Origin: Euclidia mi
Lineage: Eukaryota > Arthropoda > Insecta > Lepidoptera > Erebidae
Assembly: GCA_944739405.2 (NCBI GenBank)
Contig: OX123205.2
Coordinates: 33,996,475 to 34,060,474 of the forward strand
Length of the DNA stretch: 64,000 nt
Direction of reading: 5' to 3'
The position numbers and the translations under genes are program-made. Each line of letters opens with the position of its first letter. Position 1 is the stretch's first letter. Positions 55,079 to 64,000 of the stretch are shown one piece after another. Below the pieces are notes generated by a model. It was not told where the DNA came from and did no database searches. It saw only the letters and a program-made list of their open reading frames with translations.

Positions 55079-55811
55079 TAGAATGTGCAGAGGAACTGCA
55101 ATCTTATTCCCTCGTCCCAGTAGCTGGCAAGCATGCTCCATAGCCACATTTAATTTTGGTGCATAATGTAGGTTTTACTCTCGTTAAATACATAAGTAAA
55201 CTAAAAGGCGTTTCCTTTAGGGCTGGACAAAAGTTTCTTTTAGACTCTTTCAAGCATATCTTGAACCAAGTAGGGCCAGTTACTATTGAAGTTATCTAGA
55301 TCATCACACCATCGTTTTAGGGCCCGCTCCGTTCTTTGACTAATTCAAATTTAACCCAAGTAGCCAAATACCATCGCTACTCGTCCATCGATCCATATTT
55401 ATTAATAAGCAAAAACAATTACTGTTGGTACACAGGACACGCACAAAGGTAAAAACAAGCGATAATGGTTCGCGGAACCAATGGCACGTGCTCGCAAGCA
55501 ATTAATGAGTAAAGAGTAACACAGCTGATGTTACCGAAGGCATTCGGGCATTTTGCCCACATGTCTTGCAGTAAAAGCATTACGATTAATTCTATGATAC
55601 ACAGGTGATCTGGGTGTTTCTATGAGTAAAAAAAGGTAAATAAATGTAAGTTATCCATTACCTAGTACCCATAGTACAAGCTCTGCTTTGTTTGGAAAAA
55701 AGCGTGTTGCCTTGCGACCACGCGACCTTTTTAAAAACTTATCAAGCGATACTGGTATATTAATAATTTTTACATGATGAAAATATGTGTCTTTGCAATC
55801 TTTTAGTTATA
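55079..55811. other. No gene seen
   Basis: Nothing recognised. Confidence 0.35.
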
Positions 55812-56054
55812 TTCCCGTGTTCCAGTGGACAGCGTATGCGTCTGCTGATCGGGCGGTCCCGGTTTTTTATTCCCGGGTTGGTCAAAAAAAGTGTTACTGA
55901 GTTTACCGAATTCTCAGTAGCAGCACTGGCTCTGGCAATGTGGCCGGTAATGGCAATAAGCTCGACCCTTATTACCTACGTAGGACCTAATATTCATAAG
56001 GCGAAATGTGGGTGTAATGTTACACCTCTGCCTTCGGGGCTATTAACGTGACTT
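55812..56054 (+). mobile_element. tRNA-derived SINE, family A, diverged
   Basis: ttccagtggacagcgtatgc (A box), then a diverged B-box region, and the body and 3' block through ttacacctctgccttcgggg. More substitutions than the other copies. Confidence 0.75.
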
Positions 56055-56767
56055 AAAAAAAGAAAAAAACTTTTTTTTAAATTCACACTTATATAACATA
56101 GTTTTGTATTCGAATTTTATAACATAGTTTTGTACATGTCGACCTTATAGTACCATGTTAAAAAGCAAATGAGTTTTGCTCCAACTGAATATCGTAAATG
56201 CTGAATGTTGGTTTGCAACTAAACATTATAGTTGACTAATACACTCGCTATCGTTAATACAATTAAGTGTGCCTTATTTAGTAATGTAACGTTTGCATTG
56301 TAGTTGGACCGTGTATTGTAGCGGTTCTTGTGTTGGGAACCTAATTAATTAGAAACGAAAGCTGAGATCTGTTAAAAAAAACAAAGAACAGAAATGACAC
56401 AGAGGAACTACAAATTATCATTATGGATCCGAGCCTAATTTGTGTCCCACTGCCGGACACAAATTTCAATTCCAATTTGGCCTGTAGCGATCACAGGCGA
56501 GCTCCCGCCTATCCCTCTGAAAAGAAAAACACATATAAATAGGTACGACAACGGGCGAGAATCACTGCGAGTTCCCTTCTTCCTATGATCCCGGGCCCTT
56601 TAAGCGAGGCGTGAAGAAAGCTTTTCTCTAGCTTTTCGATCGAAGTAGGGGCGGGGTCATCATGTCATTATTTTTTTTTTATTGGCGTGATGATTTTTGC
56701 TATGGGGCTCCATGTACGCTTAAGGTCAGGCAGCATGGAGTCATTTTAATAGGTATCAATAAAAAAA
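56055..56767. other. No gene seen
   Basis: 56,430-56,610 has a more GC-rich stretch (cctgtagcgatcacaggcga, cgagaatcactgcgag) of unclear origin. Confidence 0.3.
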
Positions 56768-56890
56768 GCGATAGCCTAGTGGAAATACTTACAGGTTGCC
56801 ATGCAGAGAGTATCAAATCCACGGCGCGCACCACTGACTTTTCTAAGTGACGTGCGTATTATATGGTTAATTATTGCTTGCCTCATTGCA
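56768..56890 (+). mobile_element. SINE head and body, family B
   Basis: gcgatagcctagtggaaata, gtatcaaatccacggcgcgc, cttttctaagtgacgtgcgt and gttaattattgcttgcctc in the same order as 15,435 and 63,894. Confidence 0.55.
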
Positions 56891-59800
56891 TGGAGGCCTT
56901 GGGCGGTCTAAAACTCAGACACCAAAGTTGGCCACTCACTCACACAAAACAAAACAGACAATAACAAAATTTAACCCATATTTATACCATACAAATATAA
57001 CTGCCTAAAACACTGTATAGCAAGGTAAGCTCAACATATCCTTTGGAATTTGAAAGCAATGTGTCACCAACCAAACATTTATCCAAACTAGTTCAAAATA
57101 CCGTTTCTAATTCTGAAAAGGAAACTTTTGCCATATTTCTCCCTAAAGTCATGCTTAAACCAATACATTTACGCAGGGTGAGAGTTTTAAATAAATAATA
57201 AAGGGTTGCGTAGGCCATTATTCAGCCCTTTACATAAGCAGGTAACAGAAATGCAACTAAATCTGTCTTTATTGTGTAAAAGCGAGCGATTTCAGTCGCA
57301 ATAGCTACGGTCGCAGTTGCTAAGATAGATGAATTTGATGTTCTTTAAATATAATGATTGTCAGTTCTCGTTTAGGTGCAATTATGTTTAAGTTTTAGTT
57401 ATTTAGGGTCTCATTAACTTTTTCAATAAACGTTTTTTAAGTATCATTTGTGGCAATAACATTACACTTTTTCAGTCTGTAAATATTTTGTCATAAATAT
57501 AGCTCACTTGCTTGCTAAAATATAGCATAATTTTCATCTCTGATTAGTAACTGATATTAAAATATATTTTAACTTCTTTTAAAACAAGTAGGTACATATA
57601 ATCATCCGTTTACGGTTTAGAATCACGACGATTTGAAGATTATTTAAAGTTTAGTATTCTTTTCTTCAATTAACTCACGACAACAAGTATTGTACAGTAA
57701 TGTAAAATCAAATGAAACGTTTAGCTTAGATGTACTCGTAGTCGTTAGTCGTTAGCGTCCGCCCCGATATTTTATTAGCTATCAATTCAATCACATCCAT
57801 TGGAACTAAATTGACATGAGGGCTTATAAATTAACAGTGATTAAATATAAACACCAGACTTAGTTCTAACTTTATTGGAATTTCGGAAGCTCTTTAAATA
57901 ATAATCGTTCAATAAATGTTTTGTGCAAAGGAATTTTCGAGACAAATGTTTGAAATCTAGTCATCATATAATTACTTTAATACAGATAAGTTGCGTTCTA
58001 CTTAACAAGGAATTATATTTTAGTCCATGTTTTTATAATAAATTCGACGAAATTTATTTAATAGACAAGCAACCGGTTGCATTAGCAAATCGTAGACTTT
58101 TCATGCTCTCCATCTTTCCGTACTTGTAGAAGTATCCGTCAAGTACCCTTTGTATTTTATTTCAGGTATCGGTAAAAAGTGAGTGTCATTTTGATTTGTA
58201 CCCTTGATGTCGAATCCCGCCACGTCAAGTAGCCGCTACGTCTACTCCGAAAACTACACGCATTTATTCCCGCCTCGTCGAGTCGTTTAAAAAGTCTATT
58301 TTATTACCGCTACGTCTACTTAACCAATGTAAATTACTACCACAAAATAATGTAGTGCCTCGACGTCGAATGTATGGAAAGATACAGTCAATGAAACAAG
58401 TCATTCCAATCATAATATTTCTATTTATTTTGTCAATCATTGCAGTAACTTATAAAATGTAAAAAACATAACATGAATTATTTTAATTTGAGCACAGTAA
58501 ATCACAGATCAGTTAAGTATATGACGAAGTTCCCTTTAGAGAATTATTATAATTAGTTATATAAAGGTACTTCTGTACCTATTGTTATTAATAGTCACAG
58601 TTTCTAATGTGCTTAATAAAATAGGTTAATACTAATAAAAATACGTTCAGAGTATATCTGTTAATTCCTAACTTAAAAATCTAGAAAATTTGACTAAATA
58701 TTTACTTTTCAATTATTAATTTCAGCTGAGCTTGATATTATTTTAGTTTTATATTTTGATGTTTCCCAGTCTTTGTACACAAGTCTATGGTAACATACGT
58801 CACTATAGACTTGTGTACATAATCTTAGATTTATTGGTCAAGGCATAACACTTTCATACCATTGCCTTAAAAATTATTACTTTGCACTTTTCTTAGGATT
58901 AAAATAAATTTCTAAACATTTACATGGTACTTACGTCAACATCAACGGATTATTTTCAATAAAACTTTCACCCCTTATTTTACGTCCGAATGCGCGTCGT
59001 ACCAACCTTTCCTCTCTCAGTCACATTTTCCTTCATTATATTTATCCGCTCGTTCACACGCAAGAGACAAAAGGATGAACATTGAACAATTGCACAATTC
59101 TCGCTTAATCCAGATACATGAAAACCGCACCCCGTATAAAATAATATCCCTATTGTAACCCAAGCTACATTAGCAAGCTTGTCACAACTATTTGTCCTTA
59201 TACGCGAATTATAATTGACTCTTTTGTTCGGCGAACAATAAGACTACCCATTATGCGGATTGCCTAACAAGAGCTCGAATTGGCCGGCCACTAATCAAGT
59301 AAACCGGCAAAAATGTTCTTTGTTCAACTCAAATTGGACTTAGTGACTATTTCAGAGGTTTTGTTCAATGAAAAATTGTATTACTTATGGGAATTTTAAT
59401 ATGTAGAAAGCTTTCTTTTGATTGCTGAAATACAATTGTATTTCGTTTGTTGGTTAAAAGGTTTACATACGAGTTAATATGGTTTTATATCCGTGAATAT
59501 GTAGGCAGATGTGTATATAGTGGCAACTGGCATATCTTTTGGTCATGGACATTTTTTTCGGAAATTGGTATAACATTCAACACTTATTTTTAATTTGCCT
59601 TGTGTTTTTTTACTGACAATTACCAACAAAAAATATTGGCAGTATTTTGGAGTCGACTTCGAGCACGGCAACATTTTGGATTCGAATTCGGATATGGCAA
59701 TATTTTGGATTCGAATTCGGTGACGTGAGATCCATCCATAGTAATATTAAAGCTTATACAATAATAAAATGTATCCAAAATCGGTCAAACCATTAAAGAG

Positions 59801-60029
59801 ATGAAATACGAACAGACGCGTAAATTTAAAACAACTTTGACTGAGTAGGTTTTATCAAAAAATGTAAATGTAATTGTTGAGTTACTGAGCATATCGACAT
59901 CTTGTTTTAAATGAAATATGTGTAACGCGTATCGCGGCATCATAAATTATTGTAAGTGAAGTCTCAATTAAGCTTGATGTGTATAAAGAAGTTTACAGAC
60001 TCAGTTTACAAATTGACTTACATAATGGC
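56891..60029. other. No gene seen; small hairpin at 58,774-58,819
   Basis: Over 3 kb of A+T-rich DNA. The only clear structure is a perfect 15-bp-arm hairpin (tgtacacaagtctat at 58,774-58,788, inverted at 58,805-58,819, 16-base loop). A 68-codon frame at 57,923-58,129 has no domain. Confidence 0.4.
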
Positions 60030-60195
60030 TACGCTCATAGCGTGACCTAGCTTGCTGTTCGTTATAGGTAGGTAAAGTTAAACAATACTGACACAGGTTG
60101 GATGGGTGACCGCATGTGGCATTTACATCAGAGCTCTACCGCTCTTCGGAGAGCACGTAAAGACGTCAGTCCTGGTTCTTGTCTCAGGAGCTGAA
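60030..60195 (+). mobile_element. SINE fragment ('ggttggatgggtgaccgc')
   Basis: ggttggatgggtgaccgcat, ctcttcggagagcacgtaaa and gacgtcagtcctggttcttg. The first block resembles the internal promoter region of 5S rRNA genes, so the family may be 5S-like; only a fragment is present. Confidence 0.5.
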
Positions 60196-60312
60196 TTAGG
60201 TCTTATCGTACTACACAATTCCAGTGTAACTAAATAGTACTAATGTGACAAAGCACTAAGCTCTGAGTATAGGTATATGGCGGCGTCGCCCTTCTTACTT
60301 TACAACAGCTTA

Positions 60313-60412
60313 AAACTCATCATCATCATCATATCGGCCTAGGTAGGACAAAGGCCTCCCCTAAGGTTCTCTAAATACACCGATCTTGAGTCTCCTGCAT
60401 CCATCCGCTATG
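60313..60412 (-). mobile_element. SINE/LINE 3' fragment with GAT tail (reverse)
   Basis: (cat)n at 60,318-60,331, then atatcggcctaggtaggac and aaaggcctcccctaaggttc, the usual reverse-oriented lepidopteran repeat ending in GATGAT. Confidence 0.5.
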
Positions 60413-61587
60413 CTAAATCAACAGGATACCTACCATTTCTACAAATCATCTAACACAAATAATCATAAATTGATTTACAATTTATAGTTCGGTTTCATAA
60501 AATACGTCTATTAAAAACGATTAAATTATATTGTGATATAATGTGTAAAACCTCTTATTCTCATCATCTTTAAAAACAATCTAATAAAGAAGTATCGATA
60601 TTCCTGGTTAATCAGTTCGATTGATTAATCGTCTGATTTAATCGATTCTACTTGTGTGGTCGATTGGGAATAATTATAATATTGTTCGAAATAGTTATTT
60701 TTATAGTATTTTTAACTACTGGATTCCATAGAAAGGCTTTTCATTGGAATGGTGCGTTGATTATAAACAAATTATGTATTGTTTCGACAGTAAATTACAT
60801 CAGTGATTGAGTGGGTCAATTTCACTTTGTTAAGAGCCTGGTTTGATGACAGTGAATTATCAGGATAAACACAGTTTCATTATAAAACATAGGTACTTGA
60901 CATATCACGAAACAAAGTTCTAGATTTAGACATTTTTAAGGAGGTCACTTTTATTTCAATTCAACATAATTACTTTATTTAAACGAAATTTTGAAACAGA
61001 TGCTTCACAAACATTATTTTAGCATTAGTGTTTGGGCAATTATATATCACAACTTTTTCACAGCTGAGGCTAGAACTTTACTAAACTTTGTACCATATTT
61101 AGTCCTTATTTTTAGCAACGGTGTAGGTTTTATTTATATCACGGATGAAACAAACTTAACCCATTTTGTATGGACTTTAAAAAAATAAGAAATTATAAAA
61201 GAAAATTAATTGATAAAAAAAACAATGACAAAGTTGTTTCGGCTTTTCTTTTCAAGAAGTAATTGAAGGTATGAAAAGCCCGCATCATCTAGAATAGGGT
61301 GTTAACTTATTTATGTGATGTAAACAGCTAAAATTCAGAATTGAAATATGTATGTCTTCATGTCTTTAAACAAGCAGATGGCAGGTAGTTAAAATACAAC
61401 TAGAAATTTTTTAATATTTAGTATTCCATTCCATAGCAGTTCTACCCTGCCTTGCCTACTGACTCATTTTCTCAGTCATATACTTAGGTATCAATTGAAA
61501 TGAGAATGAGTCATTGTACACCCGGTCAGTAACTGCAAAGTAAGCGAAAAAATAAATAATATAATATTTTATTATAAAATGTATTGA
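60413..61587. other. No gene seen
   Basis: A+T-rich. A 65-codon frame at 60,991-61,188 is of random-looking composition. Confidence 0.35.
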
Positions 61588-61829
61588 GACTGCCTCCGTG
61601 GTCCAGTGGATAGCGTATGCGACTGCTGATCGGAGGTCCCGGGTTCGATTTCCGGGTCGGGCAAAAGTGTAACTGGGTTTTTCCGAATTTTCAGTAGCAG
61701 CACGCAGTCTGGTGAAGTGCCCGGTAACGGCAATAGGCTCGCCCCCTATTACGTGGGACCTAACAATTCATGGTGAAATGTGGGTGTAATATTACACCTC
61801 TGCCTACCCCTTCGGGGATACAGGCATGA
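61588..61829 (+). mobile_element. tRNA-derived SINE, family A, full-length
   Basis: Head gactgcctccgtggtccagt, B box cgggttcgatttccgg, complete body, and the tail accccttcggggatacagg. One of the best-preserved copies. Confidence 0.85.
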
Positions 61830-63159
61830 ATGTTGATCAGTAGGTATATCTTATTGGTGAAAACTATACAAAAAATCGTACGACATACGTTTATAGCGTT
61901 TATACAGACAGATAGGAAAAAAGGTACCTACTTCATTTTATAATATGTTTAAATAAGGACTTATTTTTACTGTTATAATTAAAATTCTTTTCAGGTTGTG
62001 GTCTTTTATGTCGACCATTTCAAATATATACTAATTGATATGTCGCAAACATTGGCAAGAACATAATGTATGACAAAACTGTTTAACTAAGAAAGGAATC
62101 AGTATGAAATAATGTGTGTGTCTTACTAGTGTCTTAGTTCGCAATGCAACGTGTTTTTAATAGAAGTTTCCATTTTAATAAGTTATATACTTACTAGATG
62201 AGTTCTATTTAACAAGTTTCGTCATCTTATGAAAATAAGTTCTAGCTACCAGTGTCAAAAGAGCATCATTGTAAAATGCCTCTCATGTCTCACTTGTTTT
62301 TGAGTGAAAGATGTTCTCTGCGCTGCAAAAGAGCCGCTCTAATATTAATTTGGAGAAAAAAGAAGTGGTTTTACTCCAACTAGTCAGACCTAGGAGCTAG
62401 AGGATGCTTTGACCAGGCTAGGTGATCGTGCATGGATGATGGTGCCGAAAACTTGAATTAATAAGTGTGTAACTTTTAATGGCGCATTTCTTGAATCGTT
62501 CTTCCTAGTTCTAACGGTGTCCGTTAGATGTCGCCAGAACTGTTATTTTCGCCCTTGCACGATAGATGACACTAGTTACTTAACTAGTGTATGGATTGCT
62601 ACTTAGCAATCCTCTAAATAAATAAAGGCTCCGAAATTGGAAGAGGCTGGTACATGTCATACAAGTCTCCTAGTACAGAAACCCCTCTCTCGCATACTTA
62701 TTGTGATATGTATTTGCTGTAAAGCTATGTGAGACAATACCAGTTAAAATTATATATTTTTGCAGAAGGTGCTCATTTTACTTTTATTAATATTATTCTA
62801 CCAACATCCAGTTTTTATTATTCTGCCGGCTCTTTTAGCGCATGGCATGAATAAAAGTAAATAATTCATCAGAACTCCTCGCTCTGACAATGAATAAAAG
62901 TCTTTTTGCAAGTATAATGCAATGCCTGAATGAACAGACTGGGACAGAATACTACTGTTTAAACTGCGTTACTTTTTTTCAAAATGTAATTTACGAGTAT
63001 TAGTATTAAGATGTAATACCAAGATATCTTCAAAGTGCTAATGTAGCTACTCATGAAAATAAGTTGAAATTGGTTTTGTTTAACCATAATACGTCATACA
63101 CCACTTATTGCTGTATAAATAGCTCAAAGTTTACTATTGTTGTAACATATAGTATTTGA
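61830..63159. other. No gene seen
   Basis: No recognised element except short words at 62,505-62,600 (gtgtccgttagatgtcgcc, cttgcacgatagatgacac) that look like repeat debris. Confidence 0.3.
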
Positions 63160-63312
63160 GACAAATATGTGGACGGTTCTCCTGGTGGTAAGCTATTACC
63201 ACCGACCTTAGGCTCCTGCAACACCAGGAGCATTGCCAGCCTGGATGGGAAAAATAAATAGGACGAGGAGCAGAATGAAGGAGAATTAACTCTAGCTAGA
63301 ACGGTTGAGCAC
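63160..63312 (-). repeat. Interspersed repeat, family X, diverged
   Basis: tgtggacggttctcctggtgg, ctattaccaccgaccttagg and aggacgaggagcagaatg parallel the 1,838-2,125 copy with many differences. Confidence 0.5.
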
Positions 63313-63893
63313 TCCACCACTCTACGTTAGATCTATATTTTTGCATTTGCTCGAACAGCTTGAATTATTAGCAGTCACCTCACTCTTTAACACATCGCTA
63401 AGTGTTATGTATCCTGTAAAAAAAAAAAACAATCAGTAAAAGTACACAGGTACTGTCCCAGGCTATTTAAGAAAAGTTGAACTTACGACATTTCTTTCTT
63501 AAAACAACTTGGTAAATATGAACGTTTCTTAGCAGAGAAAAATCTCGAACAAGATCAAAGAGAACTAACTAAGCGTCAGCGTAAAATAAATTTGTATTTT
63601 GCTCTCTGCACACGGTCTTGCAATTACAGTAAGTGTTTGTGAACTCTAAATCATAGAATTGCAACTAACTGTAGGTAACGGTGCAACTGCAGCTGTGCAA
63701 TATTAATCCGTTACTGGTTAATACCAGTAGCAGACTAATTATTATCGACCTAGCCTAGTTTTATCCCGGTTGCATCCAAGACTTGCACGCCTTGCCCGAG
63801 GTCCGCTTACTAGTCCAGCCAGATTTGACAGAACATCAACTTTCAGTAGCAGATTAATATTACATATATAATTTATCTTCTGTGAATTAGGCA
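63313..63893. other. No gene seen
   Basis: Nothing recognised. Confidence 0.35.
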
Positions 63894-64000
63894 GCGATAG
63901 TCTAGTGGATATACTAACAGACCCTCGGCTCTAGATACTTAATTTTTGAAGTTATGTGCGTATTATATTATTATTTATGGTTTGCCCCGATTCTCAGGAT
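63894..64000 (+). mobile_element. SINE head, family B, cut by window end
   Basis: ggcagcgatagtctagtgga, a degraded B-box region, then gttatgtgcgtattatatta and ttatggtttgccccgattct. Confidence 0.5.

Noticed and set aside
60110..60140. 5S rRNA gene
   Set aside because: Only a ~20-base promoter-like word is shared with 5S rRNA; the rest is SINE body.

Overview
The window is A+T-rich animal DNA made up almost entirely of transposable elements. The repeats point to a moth or butterfly (Lepidoptera), probably a macro-moth. They include tRNA-derived SINEs with the 'gtccagtggatagcgtatg' head, short non-autonomous Helitrons of the 'ttgcgttactgactgactg' kind, Lep1-like Helitrons ending in 'gcgggcaaaagctag', RTE-type LINE relics, and a Dong-like LINE lodged in TAA repeats. 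No host protein-coding gene, tRNA or rRNA gene can be named. The stretch is best read as intergenic DNA or a very large intron. The species call is an inference from repeat families recalled from memory, not a database match.

Layout. 1-24,089 is a patchwork of SINEs, Helitrons (5,354-6,246 with a second Helitron nested inside), a 190-bp foldback hairpin (1,448-1,636), a DUF4780-like gag/ORF1 relic (12,449-13,630), a reverse-strand LINE relic (16,085-16,437) and two short GC-rich poly-A retroelements inserted in tandem (20,870-21,822). 24,090-36,924 is a set of transposons nested up to four deep. A probable piggyBac-like MITE was split by a Ty3/gypsy LTR retrotransposon on the minus strand (24,433-36,750, LTRs almost identical). 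Its integrase was interrupted, with a 7-bp target duplication, by a 5'-truncated CR1/Rex-type LINE (minus strand). The (ATT)n tail of that LINE received two Dong/R4-type LINEs (plus strand): a 5'-truncated copy, then a near full-length copy with two nonsense codons. The gypsy element has lost its reverse transcriptase and carries frameshifts, so nothing in the nest appears competent.

38,062-42,979 is a second, structurally complete LTR element (630- and 664-bp LTRs, TATA target duplication) with no recognisable gag or pol. It shares its likely orientation, a tRNA-Leu-like primer site and a tandem-repeat block near its 3' LTR with the gypsy element. One of its LTRs contains a perfect 26-bp-arm hairpin that the other lacks. 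43,000-64,000 returns to scattered Helitrons, SINEs, an RTE endonuclease relic (44,595-45,935), an RTE C-terminal relic (54,595-55,078), a 65-bp near-perfect palindrome (51,904-51,968) and long stretches in which I see nothing.

There is no operon-like cooperation between genes. The functional logic is a mobilisation history: non-autonomous Helitrons and SINEs would depend on proteins supplied elsewhere, and the LTR element at 38-43 kb would depend on a gypsy-type relative.
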